DNA of 64,000 nucleotides from Leguminivora glycinivorella (Eukaryota; Arthropoda; Insecta; Lepidoptera; Tortricidae): the NCBI RefSeq assembly GCF_023078275.1, contig NC_062975.1:18957641-19021640 (forward strand), read 5' to 3'. The notes beneath the pieces were generated by a model that was given only the letters and a program-made list of their open reading frames with translations, was not told the DNA's origin and made no database searches. Made by a program: the position numbers and the translations under genes. Shown here piece after piece: positions 1-10,699 of this stretch. Every line of letters begins with the position of its first letter. The first letter of the stretch is position 1.

Positions 1-876
1 ACCAGTCAGCCAAAGTGGCATCCTCCTTAAGTTTTTGAATATTAATACGCGCGAAGCCACGTAAGTGAACTACTACTGGTTCCGGTTTTGGCGGCTTGAT
101 TTTGTATGAGACATATATTAGGTCATGTCGTGAAAAGCCAGGTGCTAACATTTGACCGAATTTTACTACGTGATCTGGCGACGATGTGAAAATCAGGTCC
201 AGCCAGGAATCAGGGAGTCGATATTGTGGTGCGTTGCGTCCAAGGGCAATAAAGAAAAATCAGATGACGTGACAATGGATCTTAGCTTGCGCGATCTGGA
301 ACTATCTCTCAGAAGGTCTGTATTAAAATCACCCATTACAATGTGATGAGCACATTCAGTACCAATACCAGACAGAAGCACCTCGAGTGTTGAAAAATAA
401 TCAATCATTGGTGGGCAGTAAACTGTCCCCAACATAATGCGCACACCAAGAAGCTTCACCTCAACGATTAAGTATTCCATGGAACCGGAATATTGAGAGG
501 GAGAGGAATCAATTATTTTATAAGGAATGTCCGCTCTGAGATACATGGCCACTCCTCCGCCGCCTTTGCCTGTTCGATCGTTACGTAATAGGATGTAACC
601 AGGAAGGCTGCAGGAGGTTGAGGATATATTAGGTTTTAGCCAACTTTCACTGATAAGAATGGCATGTACGTTACACGAAGAAAACGAATCTAGAAAGTCA
701 GTGAAGTGGCTTAAGATACTTTGAGCATTTATATGGCACACATTAAAAACATTTTTATTATTTTGAAACTCGCCCCTCAATGACGTACCAAGGTTAATCG
801 AGTCATCAAGTGAGTGAAACGAGTTAGACAAGCTGCAAGCAGAATAAAATGAGTCGTCACATCCATCAGTAGACAT
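1..876 (-). pseudogene. Non-LTR retrotransposon ORF2, endonuclease domain (partial, frameshifted)
   Basis: Minus-strand reading gives an apurinic-type endonuclease (EEP fold) that nicks target DNA for retrotransposition. Visible motifs in order: CHINAQS near residue 48, the ESWL motif near residue 75, a glycine-rich GKGGGGVAMY stretch, and GDFNTD near residue 183. The open frame from 876 stops at 193. The next frame continues the domain to the window edge, beginning around SWLDLIFTSSPDH and containing FSRHDLIYV (the catalytic S-x-H-D motif), so there is a single-base frameshift near 200-215. The reverse transcriptase half must lie left of base 1. It sits downstream of an ORF1 on the same strand, so both belong to one element. 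Clade placement (Jockey/CR1-like) is inferred from overall style only. Confidence 0.85.
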
Positions 877-1329
877 ACAAATAAATAAATATAAAAGAAA
901 TAAAAATAATATATAAAATATATATTTATAAGATACAATAAATAACTAATTAGCGAATTCTAAATGATTACGGGCCTGTTTAACCCGCCGGTCAACTACA
1001 CTACACACACTTATCAAAATAAATACTAAAATCTTAGAGAGAATACAAAGTATACAGTACATTAATATTGCAAAAGGTAGTTAATGAAAGCAACACAACA
1101 GGATATAAAAACTACACTACATGATTTCCGAACGTTCCTTCAGCGCTGTCAGCCGTCACAACATGAGCGCTGTCATTGTCATTCACATAACCACAACAAG
1201 TCACAATAATAAACGATTTTTACGTCGGTAGAATGTAAAAGTACAAGTAATAGATAAAAAAAAAAGGGTACTCGTGTAAAACAATATAAAAAAGTAATGG
1301 AATACCTAACTACCGCAGTGAATATGAGC
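877..1329 (-). other. Spacer between ORF1 and ORF2 of the retrotransposon
   Basis: AT-rich stretch of about 450 bp with no conserved coding signal on either strand. It lies between the two ORFs of the minus-strand element. Most elements of this type have short or overlapping inter-ORF regions, so this may contain a secondary insertion or a decayed ORF2 start. Confidence 0.4.
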
Positions 1330-2115
1330 TTATTTCGAATTGTTCTTGGCTCGCCTCGCACCACGCGTCATCGTATCGCTGGAGTCCTTATTGTCACCAT
1401 CGACACCGACGTCTGTAGCAGGGCCGCTTGACGTAGCAGCCTGTTCTGTGACGGGAGGCGGGCACTCGCTGACCAGCTTACGCAGCTGCTCCGCCGTAAC
1501 CACCCGGAGAGTCTTACCAGCCGAGACTTTGATGAAAATAGTGCCATCTAAAGTCCAGACACTACGCATGCCGTAATGCTTACGCGCGTCCATGAAAACA
1601 GCTTGTCGTTCGCGCGTCAAGTACTCCGACACAACAACAGGAGATCCTTTAAGAGCTGTCTTCTTCCTCCAGATGGCATTTTTGAGTGCTGGGTTGTTGC
1701 AACGAACCAGGATAACACGAGTCCGGCCCGCGGTAGCAGCGCCAAGCCTGTGGCACACAGAGAAGGCAGATGACGAGGCCTCCGCCAGCTGCAGCCTGTC
1801 CCGGCATATGGAAGAAACTGTCTCGGCCACATTTTCACCGGCCACCTCGGAGACACCCGTGAATATAAGATATTTACGCCGGTGACGCATCTCAATGTGG
1901 TCAATGCTGTTGCTTAGCGCTGAGATTTGTGCATTGATAGCCGCTACCATGCCTACGGTCAACTCCTTGAATGTTTGCAGCTCCGCTCTTAAGGCTTCAA
2001 TTGTGTCACACTGCGGAGAGGCTGCCCGCAGAGCCGCTTCCATGTCTGCAAATCGTTTTGTTATCAAGGCCTCCAGTGAATTTTGTGCAGTTGATATAGC
2101 CTCCAGTGATGACAT
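1330..2115 (-). CDS. Non-LTR retrotransposon ORF1 protein
   Basis: Intact 261-residue frame on the minus strand. ORF1 proteins of this type bind the element RNA and act as chaperones in the retrotransposition particle. The N-terminal 80 residues are rich in A, L, E and I with a heptad-like pattern (likely coiled coil). They are followed by an RRM-like block beginning RRKYLIFTGVSE, then VCHRLG, RTRVILVRC and SEYLTRERQAVF, a layout familiar from ORF1 proteins of insect L1/CR1/Jockey-like elements. No CCHC zinc knuckle is visible. The C-terminus is low-complexity and charged. ORF2 follows on the same strand after about 450 bp. The intact frame contrasts with the frameshifted ORF2. Start chosen at the first Met of the open frame; 5' UTR probably extends to about 2170. 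Confidence 0.8.
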   Translation of the reverse strand: MSSLEAISTAQNSLEALITKRFADMEAALRAASPQCDTIEALRAELQTFKELTVGMVAAINAQISALSNSIDHIEMRHRRKYLIFTGVSEVAGENVAETVSSICRDRLQLAEASSSAFSVCHRLGAATAGRTRVILVRCNNPALKNAIWRKKTALKGSPVVVSEYLTRERQAVFMDARKHYGMRSVWTLDGTIFIKVSAGKTLRVVTAEQLRKLVSECPPPVTEQAATSSGPATDVGVDGDNKDSSDTMTRGARRAKNNSK

Positions 2116-2550
2116 TTTTCAGATTTTTTATTTTTAATGAGTCCAAAGTCCAGTGCAGTGAGGTTGCCGGCAGGTGCTAGTGAATAACTTTTTATTGGAG
2201 CATTGATGGAACTTGCCTACACTGTATGTATAAATTTATTAATTTTACACTATTTTTATCACAAATTTTTGAAAAAATATTTATTTAATACTATTAAAAG
2301 TTTATTTATGTTTATGCTGACTTGTCACTTTAATGAGCACCTACCCTCCCTATTTTTTTTATGCGGGGGGTTTATCTTTCTTTTATGCGGGGGGTTTCGC
2401 CCCCGAGCCCCCCTTTGTTTGCTCTTAAAGGTCACAAGAAAACGCTAACCCAACTTATTTTACATACTACGTTAATCTTTCTTTTATGCGGGGGGCTTCG
2501 CCCCCCGAGCCCCCTATTTCGTTGCTCTTAAGGGTCACAAGAAAACCCTA

Positions 2551-4440
2551 AACCAACTTATTTTAAATACAACGTTGATCTTTCTTTTATGCGGGGGCTT
2601 CGCCCCCGAGCCCCCTTTGTTTGCTCTTACAGGTCACAAGAAAAGGCTAACCCAACTTATTTTAAATACAACGTTGATCTTTCTTTCATGCGGGGGCTTC
2701 GCCCCCGAGCCCCTTTGTTTGCTCTTACAGGTCACAAGAAAACGCTAACCTAACTTATTTTAAATACTACGTTACTCTTTCTCTTATGCAAGGGCTTCGC
2801 CCCCGAGCCCCTTTGTTTGCTCTTAAAGGTCACAAGAAAACGATAACCCAACTTATTTTAAATACAACGTTGATCTTTCTTTTATGCGGGGGCTTCGCCC
2901 CCGAGCCCCCTTTGTTTGCTCTTACAGGTCACAAGAAAACGCTAACCCAACTTATTTTAAATACTACGTTACTCTTTCTCTTATGCGAGGGGCTTCGCCC
3001 CCCGAGCCCCCCTTTGTTTGCTCTTACAGGTCACAAGAAAACGCTAACCCAACTTATTTTAAATACTACGTTAATCTTTCTTTTATGCGGGGGGCTTCGC
3101 CCCCCGAGCCCCCTTTTTCGTTACTCTTAAGGGTCAGAAGAAAACCCTAAGCCAACTTATTTTAAATACAACGTTGATCTTTATTTCATGCTGGGGGCTT
3201 CGCCTCCCGAGCCCCCCTTTGTTTGCTTTTAAAGGTCACAAGAAAACGCTAACCCAACTTATTTTAAATACTACGTTAATCTTTCTTTTATGCGGGGGGC
3301 TTCGCCCCCCGAGCCCCCCTTTTCGTTACTCTTAAGGGTAACAAGAAAACCCTAACCCAACTTATTTTAAATACAACGTTCATCTTTCTTTTATGCGGGG
3401 GGCTTCGCCCCCGAGCCCCTTTGTTTGCTCTTAAAGGTCACAAGAAAACGCTAACCCAACTTATTTTAAATACTACGTTGATCTTTCTTTTATGCGGGAG
3501 TTTCGCCCCCGAGCCCCCTTTGTTTGCTCTTAAAGGTCACAAGAAAACGCTAACCCAACTTATTTTACATACTACGTTAATCTTTCTTTTATGCGGGGGG
3601 CTTCGCCCCCCGAGCCCCCTTTTTCGTTGCTCTTAAGGGTCACAAGAAAACCCTAAACCAACTTATTTTAAATACAACGTTGATCTTTCTTTTATGCGGG
3701 GGCTTCGCCCCCGAGCCCCTTTGTTTGCTCTTACAGGTCACAAGAAAACGCTAACCCAACTTATTTTAAATACAACGTTGATCTTTCTTTCATGCGGGGG
3801 CTTCGCCCCCGAGCCCCCTTTGTTTGCTCTTACAGGTCACAAGAAAACGCTAACCTAACTTATTTTAAATACTACGTTACTCTTTCTCTTATGCAAGGGG
3901 CTTCGCCCCCCGAGCCCCTTTGTTTGCTCTTAAAGGTCACAAGAAAACGCTAACCCAACTTATTTTAAATACAACGTTGATCTTTCTTTTATGCGGGGGG
4001 CTTCGCCCCCGAGCCCCCCTTTGTTTGCTCTTACAGGTCACAAGAAAACGCTAACCCAACTTATTTTAAATACTACGTTACTCTTTCTCTTATGCGAGGG
4101 CTTCGCCCCCGAGCCCCCTTTGTTTGCTCTTAAAGGTCACAAGAAAACGCTAACCCAACTTATTTTAAATACAACTTATTTTAAATACAACGTTGATCTT
4201 TCTTTTATGCAGGGGGCTTCGCCCCCCGAGCCCCCCTTTGTTTGCTCTTACAGGTCACAAGAAAACGCTAACCCAACTTATTTTAAATACTACGTTAATC
4301 TTTCTTTTATGCGGGGGGCTTCGCCCCCCGAGCCCCCTTTTTCGTTACTCTTAAGGGTCAGAAGAAAACCCTAAGCCAACTTATTTTAAATACAACGTTG
4401 ATCTTTATTTCATGCTGGGGCTTCGCCTCCCGAGCCCAAG
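2551..4440. repeat. Higher-order duplication of about 1.1 kb within the satellite
   Basis: Variants in the first block recur in order in the second: the CTCTTATGCAAGGG variant at 2781 and about 3886 (offset about 1105), and the GGGTCAGAAGAAAAC variant at 3131 and 4355 (offset 1224). The growth in offset is partly explained by a small internal duplication of AACTTATTTTAAATACA near 4160-4185. This implies an older 11-12 unit block duplication. Confidence 0.7.
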
Positions 4441-5249
4441 GGGAGCTTTTAAAGGTCACAAGAAAACGCTACCCCAACTTATTTTAAATACTACGTTAAT
4501 CTTTCTTTTATGCGGGGGCTTCGCCCCCGAGCCCCCTTTTCGTTGCTCTTAAGGGTAACAAGAAAACCCTAACCCAACTTATTTTAAATACAACGTTTAT
4601 CTTTCTTTTATGCGGGGGCTTCGCCCCGAGCCCCCTTTGTTTGCTCTTAAAGGTCACAAGAAAACGCTAACCCAACTTATTTTAAATACTACGTTGATCT
4701 TTCTTTCATTCGGGGGCTTCGCCCACCGAGCCCCCCTTTGTTTGCTTTTAAAGGTCACAAGAAAACGATAACCCAACTTATTTTAAATACAACATTGATC
4801 TTCCTTTTATGCGGGGGGCTTTGCCCCCCGAGCCCCCCTTTCTTTGCTCTTAAGGGTCACAAGAAAACCCTAAGCCAACTTATTTTAAATACAACGCTGA
4901 TCTTTGTTTCATGCGGGGGGCTTCGCCCCCCGAGCCCCCCTTTGTTTGCTCTGAAAGGTCACAAGAAAACGCTAACCCAACTTATTTTAAATACTACGTT
5001 GATCTTTCTTTCATGCGGGGGGCTTCGCCCCCCGAGCCCCCCTTTGTTTGCTTTTAAAGGTCACAAGAAAACGCTAACCCAACTTATTTTAAATACAACA
5101 TTGATCTTCCTTTTATGCGGGGGGCTTTGCCACCCGAGCCCCCCTTTCTTTGCTCTTAAGGGTCACAAGAAAACCCTAAGCCAACTTATTTTAAATACAA
5201 CGTTGATCTTTCTTTTATGCGGTGGGCTTCGCCCCGCGAGCCCCCCTTT

Positions 5250-6665
5250 TCGTTACTCTTAAGGGTAACAAGAAAACCCTAACCCAACTTATTTTAAATA
5301 CAACGTTGATCTTTCTTTCATGCGGGGGCTTCGCCCTCGAGCCCCCTTTGTTTGCTGTGAAAGGTCACAAGGAAACGCTAACCCAACTTATTTTAAATAC
5401 AACATTGATCTTTCTTTTATGCGGGGGGCTTAGCCCCCCGAGCCCCCCTTTTTTGCTCTTACAGGTCACAAGAAAACGCTAACCCAACTTATTTTAAATA
5501 CTACGTTGATCTTTCTTTCATGCGGGGGTCTTCGCCCCCCGAGCCCCCCTTTGTTTGCTCTTAAATGTCACAAGAAAACGCTAACCCAACTTATTCTGAA
5601 TACTACGTTGATCTTTCTTTCATGCGGGGGGCTTCGCCCCCCGAGCCCCCTTTTCTCTTAAGGATCACAAGAAAACCTTAACCCAACTTATTTTAAACAC
5701 AACGTTGATCTTTCTTTTATGCGGGGGGCTTCGTCCCCCGAGCCCCCCTTTGTTTGCTCTTAAAAGTCACAACAAAAGGCTAACCCAACTTATCTTAAAT
5801 ACTACGTTGATCTTTCTTTCATGCGGGGGCTTCGCCCCCCGAGCCCCCCTTTGTTTGCTCTTAAAGGTCACAAGAAAACGCTAATCCAACTTATTCTTAA
5901 TACTATGTTGATCTTCCTGTTATACGGGGGGCTTCGCCCCCCGAGCCCCCCTTTTCGTTACTCTTAAGGGTAACAAGAAAACCCTAACCCAACTTATTTT
6001 AAATACAACGTTGATCTTTCTTTCATGCGGGGGGCTTTGCCCCTCGAGCCCCCCTTTGTTTGCTGTGAAAGGTCACAAGGAAACGCTAACCCAACTTATT
6101 TTAAATACAACATTGATCTTTCTTTTATGCGGGGGGCTTAGCCCCCCGAGCCCCCCTTTTTTGCTCTTACAGGTCACAAGAAAACGCTAACCCAACTTAT
6201 TTTAAATACTACGTTGATCTTTCTTTCATGCGGGGGTCTTCGCCCCCCGAGCCCCCCTTTGTTTGCTCTTAAATGTCACAAGAAAACGCTAACCTAACTT
6301 ATTCTGAATACTACGTTGATCTTTCTTTCATGCGGGGGGCTTCGCCCCCCGAGCCCCCTTTTCTCTTAAGGATCACAAGAAAACCTTAACCCAACTTATT
6401 TTAAACACAACGTTGATCTTTCTTTTATGCGGGGGGCTTCGTCCCCCGAGCCCCCCTTTGTTTGCTCTTAAAAGTCACAACAAAAGGCTAACCCAACTTA
6501 TCTTAAATACTACGTTGATCTTTCTTTCATGCGGGGGGCTTCGCCCCCCGAGCCCCCCTTTGTTTGCTCTTAAAGGTCACAAGAAAACGCTAATCCAACT
6601 TATTCTTAATACTATGTTGATCTTCCTATTATACGGGGGGCTTCGCCCCCCGAGCCCCCCTTTTC
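5250..6665. repeat. Higher-order duplication: two 708-bp blocks of seven satellite units
   Basis: Diagnostic variants recur at a constant 708-bp offset. The loop variant GGGGGGCTTAGCCCCCC near 5421 recurs near 6129. A shortened unit with TTTTCTCTTAAGGATCAC near 5651 recurs near 6359. The AACATTGATC variant recurs at 5401 and 6109. The block of seven units was therefore duplicated as one segment. Confidence 0.85.
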
Positions 6666-6871
6666 TTTACTCTTAAGGATCACAAAAAAACCTTAACCCA
6701 ACCTATTTTAAATACAACGTTGATCTTTCTTTTATGCGGGGGGCTACGCCCCCCGAGCCCCCTTTGTTTGCTCTTAAAGGTCACAAGAAAACGCTAACCC
6801 AACTTATTTTAAATACTACGTTGATCTTTCTTTCTTGCTTCCCCCCTCGAGCCCCCCCCCCTTTTTTCTGT

Positions 6872-7381
6872 TCTTATCTTCCGGCACCATCATCAGGCCT
6901 TGAAACCTAATCGTAGTCATAGTTCATTACAAGACTTTTTTAAGAAGCCCAAAAATAGCTATGATACGATGTTCCATCATGTAGTTCCAGCTCATATCTT
7001 CCGGCTCCATCATCAGACCTTGAAACCTAATCGTAGTCAAAGTTAATTACAAGACTTTTCTAAGAAGCCCAAAAATAGCTATGATACGATGTTCCATCAT
7101 GTAGTTCCAGCTCATATCTTCCGGCTTCATCATCAGACCTTGGAACCTTATCGTAGTCAAAGTTAATTACAAGACTTTTCCAAGAAACCCAAAAACTGCT
7201 ATGATACCATGTTCCATCATGTAGTTCCAGTTCATATCTTCCGGCTCCATCATCAGACCTTGAATCCTAATTGTAGTCAAAGTTCATTACAAGACTTTTC
7301 TAAGAAACCTAAAAACAGCTATGATACGATGTTCCGTCATGTAGTTCCGTTTCATATCTTCCGGCTCCATCATCAGATCAG
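6872..7381. repeat. 120-bp tandem repeat, about 4.2 copies
   Basis: The motif CTTCCGGC(A/T)CCATCATCAG starts at 6878, 6998, 7118, 7238 and 7358, exactly 120 bp apart. The body includes CCTAATCGTAGTCAAAGTT and ATGATACGATGTTCCATCAT. It follows the 102-bp satellite with no spacer and shares no sequence with it. Confidence 0.95.
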
Positions 7382-7384
7382 TTC

Positions 7385-7985
7385 AACAGTACCATATTAT
7401 TGTATTGTCATCAGAACTACATACAGCTGCCAATTTTCATTACGCTACGATCCTTGGAAGATGGTTAAATTAGCCTCCGCAGATTCCATTACATAGTTAG
7501 TTACATACACGACGACCTAACAAAAGCGTGTTAAAAAGTGGGTAATGAATGCACTACTTATAAAGACGGAACGGGTTGATAAACATTATGCACACGCGCA
7601 TTGAACTTTATGCAGGTCTATTGCTAAGTTTATATGTGTATTTATCATCCTTGTGTCTCAGACCCACGGTTCTATGTCAGTGTGGAGATCATTCATCGCT
7701 ACGAGTGATAAATTGGGTCGCCATCCGTTATTACTAAACTTTTAGTACCTAAAATGTGCTACAACGTATTACTTATGTCCACTATTTTCTTATAATATGA
7801 TGGATAGGTATTCGGTTAGGTTGAATTAATAAGAAAGTCGTAAAACAATTAAGTAACGTAACGTAACTCGAAACTGCCGCTGACCAAGCTGTAAATATAA
7901 TTATTTCCAAACGGTCTAAAACGTTCATTATAAATAAAGAATAATTCGATCATTTAATTCCACTGCTGCGCAAATGGCTCCTTTT
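7385..7985. other. Unassigned AT-rich stretch
   Basis: No coding frame, tRNA or repeat copy shared with the rest of the window was recognised. Confidence 0.4.
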
Positions 7986-7989
7986 ATCA

Positions 7990-8135
7990 CTATCAAAATC
8001 AAAATCAAATCAAAATAATTTATTCAGCAAATAGGCCACAGGGGCACTTTTACACGTCACATGTACATAGGTATTTAAAAAAATATTTAAAATTGAGTTG
8101 AAATTACATCGCTTTATCACTATCCTCGAAAATCC
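7990..8135 (-). repeat. Probable non-LTR retroposon 3' end
   Basis: An A-rich (ATCAAA)n-like start followed by ATAATTTATTCAGCAAATAGG resembles the 3' terminus of lepidopteran retroposons seen from the opposite strand. No coding part is attached. The assignment rests on recognition of this terminal style only. Confidence 0.4.
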
Positions 8136-8296
8136 ACTAGTAAAGAGAATCGAGTTCAATCCAATATCTCGGACATGGTCAGCCTTTACCTTTTGTAATT
8201 TCTGGGAACTATGGTAGACAAGTCCTATCCAGTCACGTTTAACCTCAGAGCGCCAATGTCGTATCAAAATACCAGTTTCATCCCATAACAAGTTAT

Positions 8297-8805
8297 TAGT
8301 AGTGATCGACCGAAGGTTCTGTTTCGGTTTCGGCCAGTTTAGGCCGAACCATGAAAAAAACTTTCCGTCAGGCGACTCTCTGCTCGTTTGGCTCCTATAC
8401 CATAACAAAAATAAACAAACATGTTTCGACCCGAAACTTACAAAATTGTAGTTTTGGATCGCGTTGGGTTCACTTTTCCAGGATTTTTAAATTTCTTGCT
8501 AGTTTCGGTTTCGGCCACAAAACAATCGAATCCTTTGGTCGAGCCAAAACTTACAAAATTGTAGTTTTGGATCGCGTTGTGTTCAAAACATAAAAAATAA
8601 CAAAATACTGATAAATAGTAAACTCAAAAAATTTAAACAAATGTTACATAATAATATAAGTCTATGAGGAAAGTCTAGTTAATATAAGTATAAAAGCGGT
8701 TTCATAAATTTTTTCAACGATTTAAACAAATCGGTTCTAAAGTTTCGGTTTCGGCCGAAACTAGAGCCAAGAAACGGCCAGAAACATGTTTCGATGGGTC
8801 ACTAG
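8297..8805. repeat. TTTCGGTTTCGGCC-containing dispersed repeat
   Basis: TTTCGGTTTCGGCC occurs three times (about 8322, 8502 and 8743). The block CTTACAAAATTGTAGTTTTGG is present twice (about 8437 and 8547), followed each time by ATCGCGTTG. The last copy is a local palindrome, TTTCGGCCGAAA. The internal duplication suggests a decayed composite repeat. Confidence 0.55.
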
Positions 8806-8809
8806 TTAT

Positions 8810-9185
8810 TAGGTTTGAATCGGGATCCAGGAAATGGATCCGATCTACAAAATGGCTTCACGATCCGTTTTGGTCATGAATGAATTAATCAATCTCCACG
8901 GCCGTACACCAATAAATAGTGATGTCTTGTGCTGTTAAATACCTAATGCTAGTTTGTGATTCGAAGGCGAGGTGCAAGATTTATACACAAATTGTTTTGC
9001 ATTTGGACTCGGAATATTTGACGGTGCTGACGCAAACGTTCCTTTATGGGGCTGAAGGGTTAGAGAGTTTACTTCAGCCACCTATTCAAGTATAATAAAC
9101 ACCGGCTCGTATGTACCTCTATTTTGTAGTCATAATTATTTTACTGACAAAATAGCTAATATAATCTAGTATTCAAAAGATTTAA
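8810..9185. other. Unassigned stretch
   Basis: Nothing recognised on either strand. Confidence 0.35.
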
Positions 9186-9239
9186 AGTAAGTAAACACTT
9201 TAATTGTACAAGAAAAGAATACAGCGAATAATATTTAAA

Positions 9240-9565
9240 ATAAAAATTTTCAGTACAAAGGCGAACTTATCCCTTTAAGGGATCTCTTCCAGTTAACCTT
9301 TGAGCAATTGAGGGAGAGTTTGAGACGGTAGACATCCACATAATACAAAAACGGCCCAAAAACTACAAAATAATAACAATACACGCGGTACATATTAATA
9401 AATATATAAATAACCAATAAATATTTAATATGAATAAACTAATACTTTACAAAACCGCATGTTACAATCCCTGTCTCAGTTTCGTCCGATATCCACAGTT
9501 TCTTTAGATTCGCCTTCAGCGATGCGACCGATTGACACTGTCGAAAATGAGGTGGTAAAGAATTC
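9240..9565 (-). repeat. Probable LINE 3' region remnant
   Basis: Contains ACAAAGGCGAACTTATCCC followed by GGGATCTCTTCCAGTTAACC. The reverse complement of its beginning (AAGTTCGCCTTTGTA) also occurs at 28890, where it leads into an AT-rich tail, consistent with a retrotransposon 3' UTR. No coding frame survives. Confidence 0.45.
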
Positions 9566-10202
9566 CACAGATTTAACATTGATTAAGGTTCAATTCATAA
9601 TTAGTTAATATTACATTATAATAATTAATATTATCATCAACTGCATTATATCAAAAACAATTTCACGTACTAACTTAAATTTATACTAGTAATCCATAAG
9701 ATTCGTACTGTCAATATGTTATCAGATTTCATATCCTAGTCAAGTTCAACTTCATTGAAAAAGTCTACTAACAGCATTATGTCAATTTGTACTAGATAAC
9801 TTGCAGGTATCTTGATTCTATTAAAAATAGTCTTCCGTGGATAACTGTCCAAGCGAATCGATGTTCATCCTAAAGATGTTTGACATCAATACATAATATT
9901 ATTAATATTATACATGTTAATATTTCTAAATCAAATTTTTTAAAAAAAACTAACAATTCAGATGGAAATAAAAGTGGAGTCAGCAAAATACTACAAGAGC
10001 AAGCTCTGCGAGAAACGTCTTTAGAAATATCTAACAAACCACAACGTCGCGCACTGCACTTACAATGATTGGGCTGTACTTTTTACTATCAAACCCTAGT
10101 TTAAAGTATAACCTAGTCCGTAATTCACTTTTCATTAAAGGTTTGATATGGAATGCTTTTTAAATTCATCAATTTTTCTTTAAATATTAAATATGGTTAT
10201 GA
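9566..10202. other. Unassigned AT-rich stretch
   Basis: Very AT-rich. The short open frame near 9880-10068 has no recognisable domain and no support as a gene. Confidence 0.35.
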
Positions 10203-10697
10203 ATTTCACCACCCCCCTTCTTCCCGTGGGTGTCGTAGAAGTCGACTGTGGGATGAGCAGTTCCCGGCAACTTTGTACATAGCCACGTCAGCAAATTTTA
10301 ATTGATCGTATTTTGTTACCAACATTTAGTGATATAAGTCGACTTTCATAGGATATACAGGATAATTGTTATAATTAAGAAAATAAAGATACTAGAGAAC
10401 CTTAATGATGAAATAAAACTTACTAAAATCTCAATTCATATATCTTGGTAACAAAATAGGAATAATAAAAACAAATTTAACTTCTTCCTTAATTTTTGTA
10501 CAAACTTTTCGAGAACTGCTGGGATATGGGTTAAATTGTTGCGTAGGCGAGAGGCTGGCAACCTGTCACTTCAATTTCACAATTTGGATTTCTTTCAACC
10601 CAAGCCAAAGGTGGCACTGAAACTTAGTAGTTTATGCACTCTGCCTACCCCTTTATGGGGTACAGGCGTGTTTGTATGCATGTATGTATATTATTGT
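10203..10697 (+). repeat. Family A dispersed repeat, interrupted by a MITE
   Basis: Head (CCGTGGGTGTCGTAGAAGTC) at 10203-10254 and body at 10521-10697. The body runs from ATATGGGTTAAATTG through TTTCTTTCAACCC, GTGGCACTGAAACTT and CTGCCTACCCCTTTATGGG to GTATG repeats. The two halves are collinear with other copies and are separated only by the MITE at 10255-10520. Family A recurs more than ten times in this window and is non-coding. Confidence 0.85.
10255..10520. mobile_element. MITE with long imperfect terminal inverted repeats, TSD GGGAT
   Basis: The element starts GAGCAGTTCCCGG and ends CGAGAACTGCT. Inner arm blocks also match in inverse orientation: TTTGTACA near both ends, and ATTTTGTTACCAA near 10310 against TTGGTAACAAAAT near 10445. 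GGGAT flanks it at 10250-10254 and 10521-10525. Removing the element and one GGGAT restores the family A sequence. There is no transposase frame, so it is non-autonomous; the superfamily is not assigned. Confidence 0.85.
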
Positions 10698-10699
10698 AA

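Larger units (their letters stand above)
2346..6870. repeat. 102-bp tandem satellite, about 44 units, with G/C hairpin in every unit
   Basis: Head-to-tail array. Units begin at 4737 and 4839 (102 bp apart), with small length changes confined mainly to the G and C runs. Each unit has an AT-rich body (GGTCACAAGAAAAC, CTAACCCAACTTATTTTA, a variable ACTACGTT/ACAACGTT and CTTTCTTTTATGC). It then has a run of 4-6 G, CTTCG, a run of 4-6 C, GAG, and another C run. The G run can fold onto either C run with a TTC loop. All long ORFs here are plus-strand products of a unit length divisible by three (34 codons) and are not credible genes. Edges are degraded units at 2346-2400 and 6830-6870. Confidence 0.97.

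Noticed and set aside
2786..6676. Repeated frames encoding HKKTLTQLILNTTL-type peptides
   Set aside because: Produced by a satellite unit divisible by three; frames break at random run-length changes and there is no start context or intron structure.
2346..7381. CRISPR-like array of hairpin repeats
   Set aside because: Units are contiguous without unique spacers, and the genome is clearly animal.
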